64,000 bases of DNA, taken from positions 186,001 through 250,000 of the forward strand of contig NBAY01000060.1 of assembly GCA_002794775.1 (NCBI GenBank). The letters are read 5' to 3'. The stretch's first letter is position 1, and the number at the start of each line of letters is the position of its first letter. The notes beneath the pieces were generated by a model. It saw nothing but the letters and a program-made list of their open reading frames with translations, had not been told where the DNA came from and ran no database searches. Positions 41,958 to 53,550 of this stretch are shown here, piece by piece. The DNA is from Porodaedalea pini (taxonomy: Eukaryota; Basidiomycota; Agaricomycetes; Hymenochaetales; Hymenochaetaceae). Made by a program: the position numbers and the translations under genes.

Positions 41958-42741
41958 TCAGTATACCATCGGTACCCTCCAGACACGCCATTTCATCTCC
42001 CCATCCAGCTCCCAAACACTCAGCTCCAAATCCTCCTCCGAGATCTCCTTTCGCGCAAGCATCACACTGGCATCACGTGCCGGCGCGTAGTCCACTGTCC
42101 AGATCCCCAGACCCATGAAGTCTGCCTGGCATGTCTCGACATGCTTTCGGTTCACTGCTTTCAGTATTTCCTTCCGCATTTCCTGCGCACGTGACTCCGG
42201 ATCGAGCTTTGCGAGGCGCTCGACCGTGACGCTCTGCGTCGGGACCCGAAATGCCGGCTCCGCGCTACGGAACCCGAAACGCAAACGCGAGTAGAGCGGG
42301 CCGGTGAGGAAGGGGAGGAGGAGGATCTTGCCGGAGATGGCGAGGACGCTGTCGAAGGCGATGTTTATGCAGGTCCAGAAGAATTCCGAGAAGGACGAGG
42401 AGGCGCGTGCGGTTGGCCGGTCGACGAGGCCCATATTGTCGGGCAGGAGGAACGGGAGGTATTTCCCCTTGCCGACGATGAGCCGCCAGATGAAGACTCC
42501 AGTGAGGGTTACGCTGATGGCGAGGAGCATTAGAAATGCATCTCTGATGAAGTTGCGTCTCTTATGAGTCGTGGACTGGGGAAAATTGGCGAATGGCTTA
42601 CCGCTTGTCCTTCAGCGATGTTCGATCCATGTGTACGACGAACATGCCTCGTTTGCCTATCCGATGTCTATTCAATAGTTGTACGACCGGAGCACCTTGA
42701 TCGACTTCCTCGAAGCGGATGTCGTTCTCTGTCAAGGGCAT
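41958..42741 (-). CDS. Small membrane protein of unknown function, two predicted TM segments
   Basis: Exons 42602-42741 and 41958-42558; 246 residues. The ATG at 42741 starts MPLTENDIRFEEVDQGAPV. The intron (43 nt, GTAAGC..TAAGAG) is supported by the phase, which joins 'SLKDKRRNFIRDAF'. First TM about residues 53-75 ('FLMLLAISVTLTGVFIWRLIV'); second about 105-130 ('FFWTCINIAFDSVLAISGKILLLPFL'). The soluble C-terminal part has 'VPTQSVTVERLAKLDPESRA' and ends 'DGEMKWRVWRVPMVY'. Flanking positive charges suggest both ends lie on the same side of the membrane. Family not recognised. Confidence 0.65.
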
Positions 42742-44160
42742 TGGTAGACGTCTAGAGTGCTAGGCAGAGCGTACTGGGGAGTTGGCGACAGGAATCACCC
42801 ACGTCGTTGGGCCTCTCTACGTCTTATCAAGGGCCTGCCCGTATTCGCATGTTTTCCTGAGGACTAACTTGTGATATATTTGATAGCAGCTGTCAATGGG
42901 ACATAGCATTCGCAGCGGATGTTGGCGATCAGGCACAGTCGACTGGAAGCTTTGAGGCTTTATCATGAAGACATCGTAAGCAGACTTGACAAGTCTTATC
43001 TGCCTATATGAGAGCACGTAGAGTATTCCCACAACAGCGGACAGGTTGTATTCGCTGCTGGATACCTAAGAGAAAAGAAGTCTGCTTGGTTAGGAGCTTT
43101 CAGTCTGAAACGACTGGTATAAGGCGATGTCAACTTGGAAAGTACCTGATGATGGAATTTAGGCCGAGGCCTTCTCCAAAGCGGAATGATCTGATATTTA
43201 GTGCTGCAGACTGAGTCATTATCCACGGTTTCGGTACCTCTGGCTGCCCTGCAGCTGATGGCTTGCTCTGCAAGATAATTTACGATGTCAAAGGAGAATG
43301 ACGTGAGCGAGGCAACGCCTCGCGGTCACCTGACTTTGAGCGCGTCGCGACGCGTCCTCGAACCAAATCTAACCATGTCGACAATTCCATCTGTTTACAA
43401 GGCAAAAATGAATCCTCTGCGTGCGGCCGTTTTATCTCTATTTAATCCTGTCCGAATATTTTGCGAATGGTGCGAAAGAGAGTCTCTTCTTCACTTATAG
43501 TTCGAACTAGGTTCACTCAGGTTTGTCTTTTTTGCGAGGACAACAAAGGAACAAATACTCTTACGTATGTCACCACCATTGTCCACATAGATCCCTGGTT
43601 CTAATATTGTGGTCTGGGTTTATTATAATGCTGACGGGATGATGCTGTGCTGCTAGCGCAGTTATACCATATTATTATTTGCGATACCTCAGCGCGACAC
43701 CAACGAGTGAGCTCGGTAGATCATGCTAGATGCTCTTAGTGGCGTTAGAGCTGTTTGGTTGATTAACAAAGGTAAAAATATGAGTAACAGTAAGGATGAG
43801 AGGCTGATATGATCAACTTTGTTGAAAGCAAAATATCGAGGAAGTAAACCGAGTCACACAAGATTGTCTCCAGGGAAGATGCGTATGCGCAGAAAATACA
43901 GGCAAGCACTGCTGCAGAAATAAATTAGGAACTTGCACTAACAGTTACAATAAGATTGTAGGAGAAGAAAGCGTAGTGGTTTGATAATGGGGAGTATAAA
44001 GAGACAAAGGGAGCTGTGGTCAAACACGTGCACACATCGTGCCCCCGACCACAACCACACGCCCACCACTTCATCGTCCTTGATCTACACTTCATCCTCA
44101 CCCCTCTCCGACTTTTCTGCTTTACTCCCCTTTAACGCTTTATCAGTGTAACCTGGAGAA
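42742..44160. other. Intergenic region and promoter of the next gene
   Basis: Nothing recognisable up to about 43990. From there the DNA is shared, inverted, with the region 50200-50340 and includes the pyrimidine-rich leader just before the ATG at 44161. Confidence 0.45.
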
Positions 44161-45870
44161 ATGGAGATCAAAGGTCCGAGGCCGGTGAAGGCCTATGCGT
44201 ATAGGATGGCTATCGAGGAGTTCGAAACGGTAAGTGAAGTCCATAATTCTGCGGTTTAGTCGCAAAGGGACTTCAAAGCTGACCGTTGCACCGACACCAC
44301 TTTAGTACGCAGAGCGATGCATTGAGCAGGCTCTCATCGACCATCGCCGTCAAACGCGTACCAAGCACCCTTGGAGCGCGAGGAGCTACATCTGGCCTCT
44401 GAGCGACACAAATGCGCTTTCCAGACCCGAGAGACGTATTGCGGCGGCAAAGAGTCCGATCCTTCCATTTGATAAGTTCACGGAGCTTTACAAGCTTAAC
44501 TGTGAACGAATTCTTGCGGACCTCGAGCATGAGCGGATATGCAGATACCTGGAGGACCTTACCAGTATTCTCGAGTCATCGCCCATTGTTCGCGCCCCAA
44601 CCAAACGTTCCAGCCCGATGGACACGAGCTTCATGCCTATGAAGTCCACGTCTAACCCATCGCGCATCCACCACCGCTTCACCAGACATACGACAGCGGA
44701 AGATCTACTGGAGTCTGTCCTTGGGAAGTCGGAGGTGTTTCCTTTGGAAACAACAGATCCGGCCTGCGGTGCTTCGAATAGGCAGACCATGCTTGCATGT
44801 GCTGGAATCAAGGACTGCGGCAAACGCAGCTCGAACGCGTGGGCTGTATCGACAGAGCATACAACCCCATGCCATCCTTACATGATTGTGCCGCCTGAGT
44901 ACAGAAGGCATGATTGTGGAACGTCCTTTGCACAGAGCGCTGGCGTGCACCGGGTCCATTCGGCAATATTACTCGACCCAGCAGTTTTGGAAGTGGTGCC
45001 TTTTGATACACCTCTGGTCTGCCCGAGTGACGTAGCACCCTCGATACGCCCACATCCATGCTCTAGGTGTGGCCTGACTAGGGCGGACCGATGTGAGGGG
45101 GTCGGACCGATGGGTCCCTGCGAGGTAAAGGCAAAGGAGCACGTGGAAGGTATGTCTCGTATCATCTTTTTCCGTGGCCATGTCTAACTGGCTCTATGAA
45201 CAGTCGATATCCCAGATCCTAACAATGTCATGGAAACCCACGCACCATGCTACGTATCTTTTGGCCCATTCGACTTCCAGAGGGCACACACTCCGTCTGC
45301 GCTCAGATCACCGACCCACGCGAATCTGAAGGCGAGGACTGATAAGAAAGGTAAATATCACGTCAGATCTGCCCCGAGAGCGGTGTCTAATATCAAAATC
45401 AGACATCAGAAAACAACGTCCGAGAGAGATTAGAATCCCCGCGCAAAAGAATATCAGCCGTCACGCACCGTACTACGCCAGAAATGCTTCTTGCGATCTG
45501 AAGAAGACTTGCAATACACAGAAATTGCAAAGGAAAGCGACGAGAATACCAGCTACAAACAGATCCAAGTCTCGTGGGACAGAGGGTTCGCAGGTCGGAT
45601 CCTATATTTCGCGTCTATCCAAGAAACCAGGGTTGGAGACGAGATACTATCGATACGCACAGTTCCAGTGCTCGCCTCGTCCCGAAGATCTGCCTTTGCC
45701 GCAGTTCTCACTTGCGAAGATGAAGGCTGTTTCGAAGGCATCGTTGAGCAGCGGTAGCGATACTTCTGCATCTTGAGCTGTTGGGGCCTGGTATAATGTA
45801 TGACTAGGCGAAGTAGACTGGGGGGATTTGGGATGGATGAAGCTTTGCCATTTGATAGTAGTGAAACGAT
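43990..45870 (+). repeat. Arm C of a second inverted duplication
   Basis: Matches the reverse complement of about 48760-50340, including leader, gene and 3' flank ('gcctggtataatgtatgacta' here, 'gcctggcaccatgtatgactt' there). Arm C holds the intact gene. Confidence 0.75.
44161..45776 (+). CDS. Protein of unknown function (intact copy of a duplicated gene)
   Basis: Exons 44161-44229, 44306-45149, 45204-45350 and 45403-45776; 477 residues, phases consistent. It starts MEIKGPRPVKAYAYRMAIEE. The N-terminal 130 residues are helical and charged ('YAERCIEQALIDHRRQTRT', 'FDKFTELYKLNCERILADLE', 'ICRYLEDLTSILE'). The middle has scattered Cys/His ('TPCHPYMIVPPEYRRHDCG', 'PHPCSRCGLTRADRCEG'), perhaps a zinc site. 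The C terminus is basic and Ser-rich ('QRKATRIPATNRSKSRG', 'KAVSKASLSSGSDTSAS'). No signal peptide or TM. The decayed inverted copy at 48830-50199 shows the same exon order. The open frame over four exons supports a real gene; function unknown. Confidence 0.65.
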
Positions 45871-46456
45871 CAAAGATAACTAAAACAGAAAAGTCGCTAC
45901 GGCACTAGCTTATGTATCAACATTCGATACTGTCTTGTTGTTTCCGCGAAGAGATGAGCCGTCTCTAAAGCATCATCCCATTTCGCTGCCCGTGACACCC
46001 AAATCTTAAAGGCTTATCCGAGCATTGCGAAAATAAGCAAAACTTGAAGTCAATTATATTGTCTGAGAGACACTAAGCAGTGCTGACCTATAAGTTGAAC
46101 CGATGGGGGTTTGAAGCAAACGAGCTGGCATGAGCGTGAGAACCGTCTGCTTTGATAAATAGCACTTTGCCGCTAGCGAAAACGGGGCGCGCGCAGTCGC
46201 GGATAACTCTAATTCTATTATTGGAACACTGCGTGCGTAAAACTCTTGCCTTCCAACCACGACATACCGCCGTAGCAGTCATTGCTCTCTGCTGAAGGCA
46301 AGACATGTGGACGTGAATTGCATTCGTCCTCTTTTTTTAACTGTCTTGCGACCCGAAAAGTGTGCGTCGAACGCTACAACTGAGCTGATAATGACGCATC
46401 AAACCTTACCGCTGCAGCGCCATAGGATTTTCACCTCGCATCTTTGTAGCGAAACG
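45777..46456. other. Spacer between arm C and the KTR gene
   Basis: 3' flank of the duplicated gene to about 45870, then single-copy DNA without a recognisable gene; the KTR promoter should lie here. Confidence 0.4.
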
Positions 46457-48047
46457 ATGTACGGATTTCTTGAATACTTCCGGCTGCGACACACGAGCCT
46501 CGCCAAACCTGCACGCTATCTAATAGCCTTTATCTGTATGGTGCTTTTGGTGGGTAGTCAGTTTCTTTTCGAGACTGTCTTTTGCTTATCAGTCACCAGG
46601 CAACTATTTATCTGCTCTCATTGTCGTCAAAAAATGCATCCCTATTGCAAGCAGAAGAACCAGTCCTCGGGGAAGAAGATCTACAGAAATTCGTCCCGAA
46701 GCCCATCGAGGCTGTAGATGTCAGGTTATCACCTGCCGTTGACCCTGTCACTCACCGCGCAAACGCGACGTTAGTCATGCTCGCACGCAACAGCGACATC
46801 GATGGCGTCGAATCATCCATGCGCTCACTCGAGGAACGCTTCAACCGCAAACACAACTATCCATGGGTCTTCCTCAACGAAGTGCCGTTTACCGAAGATT
46901 TCAAGGCTCGTGTTCGCGGCATGACCAGTGCGGATGTACAATTTGGTCTTATCCTGCCAGAACACTGGTACCAACCCGATTGGATCGACGAAGAACGCGC
47001 TGAGAAGGGGAGGATCGCTCTACAGAATGTTAAGGGCGTGTGGCCAGTACCGTATGCAGGAAGTGTCTCGTATAGGAACATGTGCCGTTTCAATTCAGGG
47101 GTAAGCTTGCTCGCTCGTCTCTCCATCAGAGCTCTGCTTACTGATTTGTTCTTCAGTTCTTCTTCAGACATGAACTTCTGAAACAGTACAAGTGGTACTG
47201 GCGGGTCGAACCAGATGTCAGCTTCTCTTGCAACGTGTACTTCGATCCGTTCGTCTACATGATTGAGAACAACAAGCGATACTCCTTCACGATCTCACTG
47301 AAAGAGGTTGCGCCCACGGTTCCGAGCCTCTGGGATGCTGTCAAAGGTATTTGATTTTGGTATTCACGTTTGAACATGGAAATGCTGAATGGGAGGCATG
47401 CTACAGAATTCCGGAATGCATATCCAGAAGTCATCGCGAAAGACAACGCGTTGCCTTTCATCACCAACAATAAGGGCAACACGTACAATCTCTGTCACTG
47501 TAAGTGCTCCCACATTCACCTCGGTGATGCACAACTGAATTGTATCGTACTCTTCCTCTCTTCCACTGCGCGGTCAGTCTGGTCGAACTTCGAAATCGCT
47601 GACCTCGACTTCTTTCGCTCACCGTTCTACCTCACCTACTTTGACTTCCTCGACTCTACGGGAAACTTCTACTACGAGCGCTGGGGTGACGCGCCTGTGC
47701 ATAGTATCGCCGCCGCACTTTTCCTGCCGCGCTCGCAGATCCACTTTTTCAACGAAATCGGGTATGAGCACCCGCCGTTTCAACACTGCCCAAAGGGCGA
47801 GCCGCATCATCTCGGCGAGTGCTCATGCAAGTTCACTAACAATTATGGTAAGTACATGTTCTTATGTTTGAGGTGCTTGTCTGATGGCAGTTCGTTCTCG
47901 TCACATACCATTGGGTGCTCAGATTACACGGGGTAAGCCCTGGCTTGATAATTGCTCTCAGACTCTTAGGCTAACATCAATTATGTTTCTAGTGCGTCTT
48001 GCCTTCGCAAGTTCGAAGGTCTTTTTCCGAAAGGCCATGTAGGCTAG
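46457..48047 (+). CDS. KTR/KRE2-type alpha-1,2-mannosyltransferase (GT15)
   Basis: Golgi type II membrane enzyme that adds mannose from GDP-mannose to N- or O-linked glycans. Exons 46457-46549, 46600-47100, 47157-47346, 47407-47499, 47578-47847, 47923-47932 and 47993-48047; 403 residues. A short cytosolic tail is followed by one membrane segment ('ARYLIAFICMVLLATIYLL', split by intron 1) and a stem. The catalytic domain shows GT15 hallmarks: 'ANATLVMLARNSDIDGVESS', 'VFLNEVPFTEDF', 'YRNMCRFNSG', 'YWRVEPDVSFSCNV', 'FWSNFEIADLDFFRS', 'ERWGDAPVHSIAAALFL', 'FFNEIGYEHPPFQHCP' and the closing 'YDYTGASCLRKFE'. That closing motif needs a 10-nt exon (47923-47932), which restores both frame and consensus. 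It lies between the two arms of the second inverted duplication. Confidence 0.92.
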
Positions 48048-48759
48048 TCAGGTCTGTCACATCCGCATCGCTGTTCTATATGTATCAAAATTAGATCGAG
48101 CATGGATCATATACTTAGCTTTGCATCTTTACTTTTCAAGCTTGTCTTGTGTTCGTGTTAGAACCCCAAGTTGTAGATATACAGTCTGTTATGGATCTGA
48201 CTCGAAACACTTATGGCGAACTTTATGCTCTGTTGTATTTGGGTTCAAACGTCCACAGGTGGCAAGCCTCTCGTGTCACCGGGCTCAAGTTTGGTTCTCT
48301 TTTGAGCGCTTTCACCGACGTCGTCTTATTCAAGCCATGCAAAATTCATGTCTACTTTATGGCGTCCATCGTTTCATCTGCCATCCGCGGTTCTCGATTA
48401 GATATGCATGACATCTTCGCGTCTCGCAGGCCATATAGGAGGGTGCTGAGCCACTCTTCTACATCAAAGTCAATCTACTTTTCGAGGCATATAGTGAGAT
48501 CATCCTCCACAGAGGCTCTGGACTCAATGGTAAGCGCGAATCCGGCATGCCGCAGAGTGGCGCTTTGATAGTCTCATAATTATTCTTTTCGAGCTCCGAC
48601 TCGGAAGCTTTACGCGCTTGTCATTTCATGACAATAAAAGAGACGACATAAACGACATCAATCACAGGTATAAAATTGCCCATTCTGCTGTCTCGCTTTC
48701 AGGCGCTCCCCACAATGAACAACGCTCTCTCATATACATCCCTCGACGCCAGAGCAAAG
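48048..48759. other. Spacer between KTR gene and arm D
   Basis: A 139-codon plus-strand frame (48149-48568) is open but has no recognisable domain or start context; not called. Otherwise nothing seen. Confidence 0.4.
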
Positions 48760-50340
48760 CCTCAGTCCACTTCACTAAGTCATACATGGTGCCAGGCCCT
48801 AACGACTCAAGATTCAGAAGTATCACTGCCGCTGCTTGACGACGTCTTCGAAACAACCTTCATCTTCGCAAGTGAGAAGAAATATGACAAAGAAAGTCCT
48901 CGGGGAACTGTGCGTGCCAATAGTGCGTCGCCTCCAACGGGGTTTCTTGGCAATTCGTTCCTCATACTGAACTAGACGGGATCCATAGGGTCCGACCCTC
49001 GAGTCCTTTGTCCCACAAGACTCGAAGTTGAGTGCAGATGGTATTTTGATCACTTTCCTCTGCACTTTCTGTGTCCTGCTAGTCTTCTTCAGATCATAAG
49101 CAGTCACGTTTCTGGCATAGGAAGAGAGCATGCACGATGCACGTCAGCGATAGTCTTTCCCCAGGCATTCCAACCTCGCTCTGTCGCCGTTTTCTGATCT
49201 CTGATTTAGATATTAGACACTGCACTCCGGGTATATCTGTTGTCGCATTTACCTTTCACATTGAGCCTCGCCTTCAGATTCGTATGGGTCGGTGGTCCGA
49301 GTGCAGGCGAAGTGGGTGCCGTCTGGAAGTCGGAGGGACCAGAAGATAGTAGCACGGTGTGTAGGATTCCATGGCATTGTTAGGATCTGGGACGGCGACC
49401 GTTCATAGAGCCAGTTAGACGAGGCAAGGGAAAAAGACGATGTCAGGCATACCGCCCATGTGCTTCATTTGCTTTCACCTCGTGGGGACTAGAATAGGTG
49501 ATCCTTTTTCTGGCCTGTCCATGATTTCTCTCGGGCCTGATACCCATCACAGACCCCTTCATATAGGTTCACGAGAATCAGACCATGTCCAGGCGACGAA
49601 GAAGGGTGCATCGAGTATGCGACGCCTGTCGGACAGGCCAGGAGCACAGGGTAGGCATTGCTTCCACATCTGCAAGGTCGAGTGATTTCGCCGCGCGCAC
49701 GCTCTGTGTGAAGGACGCTTCATAGGTATGAAGCTCATGTCGATCGAGCCGTGCTCTCTGGTTGCGGTGTAAAGTGCATCTGACAATTCGGGAGTGCTAA
49801 CAACGAGCTCATTTCTCCTTTTGCATTAAGGCCTTCCAGTTGTCGGCATATCTGCTTGTACTCGAGTCCATGATTATGTGCTCACAGATATGCTTGTAAA
49901 ACTGGATGAACTTGTCGAATGGAAGAATGGAGCTCTGTGCTGCAATGCTTGTTTCGGGTTTGGCACTCGCTGCGACAGGAATTCCCAGGCTTACTTGGTG
50001 TGCATTTGGCGGTGTTATACGCTGAGAGGCTTGCTCGACGCAGCGCTCTGCGTACTACTATGGTGTCGTGCCATCGGTCAGCTCTTGCAGAGATCCAGGG
50101 AAATGAAAGAAGAGACGAGGAATTTACTCACTATTTCGAGCCCCTTAACAGCCAGCTTACACACATAAACCTTACCGGCCTCGGACCTTGTATCTTCATT
50201 TCTTCAACTCACTCTGACAAAATGTTAAAGGGGAATGAAGCAGAAATGTCGGAGGGGGATGAAAGTGAGGAGTAAGTCAAGGGCGATAAGGTTATGGGCG
50301 TGCGCTGGTTGTGGTCAGGAGCGAGAATTGAGCTCATGTT
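48760..50340 (-). repeat. Arm D of the second inverted duplication
   Basis: Decayed inverted copy of about 43990-45870. It includes the pyrimidine-rich leader ('ctgaccacaaccagcgcacgccc' region) and 3' flank. It is shorter than arm C, mainly because of an internal deletion of about 270 bp. Confidence 0.75.
48830..50199 (-). pseudogene. Decayed copy of the unknown gene at 44161-45776
   Basis: The start (50199) gives MKIQGPRPVRF against MEIKGPRPVKAY, then frame is lost and a stop follows after 22 codons. The exon 2 counterpart begins with 'tacgcagagcgctgcgtcgag' and keeps fragments such as 'MSFIPMK'. It has a stop in its middle and a deletion of about 270 bp relative to 44656-44925. The acceptor of the second intron has changed from 'gaacag' to 'gaacgg', destroying the AG. 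The C-terminal part is recognisable ('LTCEDEGCFED' frame, Ser/Gly tail) but broken. Not expected to make protein. Confidence 0.75.
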
Positions 50341-53300
50341 CGACTAGTACTACGGCTCTTTATGTTCCCTAGATTCAAGCCATCTGCGCTTGTTTCTGTA
50401 GAGAACGCATCACTAAATCAGATCTTTTATTTGATGTATTTTGAAGCCATTGGATTTTCTGTACTTGTTGTGAATACTAATTTCCTATCGAATGGGTTTC
50501 CTGGCCTGTTATGGTGCTTCATAAATGATCAATGGTGTTCTTAGAGGCATGTCCGAGTCGGAGTTCTCCGACGAGACAACCTTAGAGATGTTATTGGGCT
50601 TATTTTCTGATACTATGCCATTGAGTTTCACGATTCGCTCCGTAGTACGGTGTAGTTGGACAATATTGATTCAGTGTTCATAGGTCTTATGCTGGTTGTA
50701 TCGATTCCCTTAACTCATCGTGCAGCAGAACCAAGTGTACTCAGTGTCATACTGGATATGCATATTCAAATTGTCGAGCTTTCATTTCTATGACGTCCCG
50801 CAAGTGTACATAGCGGTTGTGATCCCTTGCGGACCTTGGATCTCCTATCCTGACAGAACATGCGATATAAGTCTAGTTACACATTCTTATTGTCCGTACT
50901 GAAAAATGGGTAAGGACCTTGCCTAGCGTTGTTATCGGCAAGTCTGTCGTAAAAAATAGAATTGGGAATACGCAACGCGACGCGGTAGATAGACCTGTGA
51001 CCGCGAGGTAAATTAAATTGACTTTCCAGCTTTGCGTGCGGCAAGATGCACGGGATGGGACCCAGTGATACCTACACGTCAGACGAGCTGATGCCGATGG
51101 TTTGAGAAGCTCGTGGCAATGGCGAAACACACCTTCGATCAATCAATCGTTTCACTTGACCATGCCTTGATACCCACATAGTTGGTGTGGGACGTCTAAG
51201 TTGGACGCAACCGCCGATGTATCGCGGTCTGACAGAAGGAAAGTTGAGCGCACAGCTTGAGCTTCAGATTTTTTTTTGTTCGTACGTATGCTGTACCTTT
51301 CGCATGGTGCTTCTTCTCGACTCGAAGCATTACGTTGAGATACTCGGCGGAGAAATATATATCCTTCCCGTGTAACATATATTGGTCAGTCCGGGAGCTC
51401 AAATAAGTAGATATTGCGAGATAACTAGTACTACTTAGAGCACAGATACAGACTCCACTGCATTCGATCCAGGGTGAGAATCTCATGGAAAATTTCCACG
51501 CTCGTTCCTTAGAGGCACCACCGGACCAAGCAATAGTGGGGATCTTCCTATTGGTAGGAGAAGGTCTTGTTCTTTAAAGAATGGCATGAGGCAGAACGAA
51601 ACGGTAACAAAACAAGAGGGCGGTGTAAAGCGGCCGCTAATGAGCGAGAAAAATCAGGTGATGGGGCTATAGATATGAAAGATGCCTTTCGGAGAGGCGC
51701 TGCTTGCGAGGGGGACATCGTGAGCGAGAAGAGCGCAGAGGAATGGGGAGGAGGCGCTGTATTGAGACAGGGTCGAGCTGTCAGATCCTGTGCTGGACAA
51801 ATGAAAGTTTATGTGAGAATTCTTGAGCGCAGAGCGGCCCGAAGGAAATCATAGGATGTCCAAACTTTATTTCGAGGTCTATAACGTTAAAGACCTTGAA
51901 CAAAGCTTCTTTTGCCACCGAGTAATACTTTGAAGAGTTGAATGGTGCCTATGCGACGTCTTCACTGATAACTGCGATCAGCCATTTCTGACGCATGGCG
52001 ATAGCAGCGACTCGTCGGCTTAGTCACGTCCAGTAGTCCTCGGACACAGATACTATCGATGCATTTGTGGAATCATCAAATGCGGTGTATAAGAAGGCCA
52101 AGTTGTAGAAGCCTTCCCTATTTCGGATATCCCTTGGTGAGCGGGGATCGACACGAGGACACAGCTTATTTCTTTCTGGCTGCGATGAAGGCAAGAATGA
52201 GAAAAGGAAAGCCAGAGCAGTGTACGACGCATAGCCTTGTATCCTGCAACGTGGGACACATGATAATCCGAGCCTGATGTCTGCTTCGCGAAATGGTATA
52301 AGTCGGGGGACTCTGAGACTCAGTGAGAGGACGAACTTGAAGACGCTGACTCTGTCCGGACAAAGTTCATCATCACGTGCTGGACCCTTCAGGTGATTGA
52401 ATCTGCCGATCATCTACGTAACATTGCTCTACCAGTTGTACCGCGCGCGCCGCCGTCAGTGCAACTTTTGCTTCCACTCCCACCATTCAACCTCCATCTC
52501 TTTTCCTCTATTTTATCTTTACTTTACTTTACTTGCACGTCGTTTAGGCAAGCATGAACTCTCATGCTGCATCTTATAAGGCTTGAGCTAATACTTATTA
52601 TACATAGGTTCTACTTCTGGAGCTCGGCGCTTGTAAATATCTGGCCAGCTCCGTTCTCGTCGCAGAGCTGCACTTCCAATCTCCGCCACTCCCCGGAAGG
52701 CTCGCAATACGTAGGGAGGAGCAAGAGACACGTCCCTTGGGCTTAAATCGCGTGGAGAGGGCACGTTTAGGGGCTTGACAGCGGAGGTATGTACACGTCG
52801 TGCATCGTGAAGCTCACCGGTCGACTAAGCTCCTTTCTTCCTTTCTGCCACTGGCAACTCAAGCATATAGCACACTGTTTTTGTGGCTGAATACTTCTCG
52901 GAGGTGGTTCTGGCCGTCGACTGTCAGAGTCGTCTAAGTGCACAGAGGGTATCTCGAAAGTTGATCCACCTTGCGCGTTATTGTGAGTGTCTGCCATCAT
53001 CTTCTCACCAACTATTCGTCGCTAACCAGCTTTGTTCGCGTCTGTCGATTTTTTGCGCCCATCTTTCATTCCCTTTCCTTTCTTGAATCGCTCCACGCTG
53101 CAAGTCCTCCACGGTCCATCATTGCATCACTTTCTTCGTCACGACGAGGATCTGACTGGACAGAACCGTGCCTGCAAGTTGAACGCCATTGTTCATCCTA
53201 ATTGTGAGTGTGTTGTTCTTTATTCCAAAGATGGTCCGGATGCGCACGGCAACTACAAGTTATTTTGAGCGCGAAGCTAGACCACTGATGACGGAACCGC

Positions 53301-53550
53301 TCTGCATCATGTGCCCTCTTCTTCCTTTTTCTACTTGCTTTCTGCCTTGATCATCGTTTCATGCTGACTTCCATCAAGAACAGATACCTACGTGTAGTAC
53401 ACCTTACCCTGTCTGCTTTCAAACATCTGGGAAATCAAGACGAGTCAACTCTAGAACATCGGCTTTAGGTTTGTCGAAGCATGAACTTGTCGCCGTCGTG
53501 TCCTTACTTCAGCCAACTAGCAGGCTCGTTTTCTTGAAAGATTGCAACCG
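50341..53550. other. 3.2-kb region without a recognisable gene
   Basis: Only short frames on both strands (up to 129 codons at 52024-52413, minus). The last part (about 52440-53550) is pyrimidine-rich with many possible splice sites and probably holds the promoter and 5' leader of the Zn2Cys6 gene. Confidence 0.4.

Noticed and set aside
47891..47932. Larger exon starting at 47891 in the KTR gene
   Set aside because: Its phase does not fit the upstream exon and the conserved 'DYTG.SC' ending; the 10-nt exon does.
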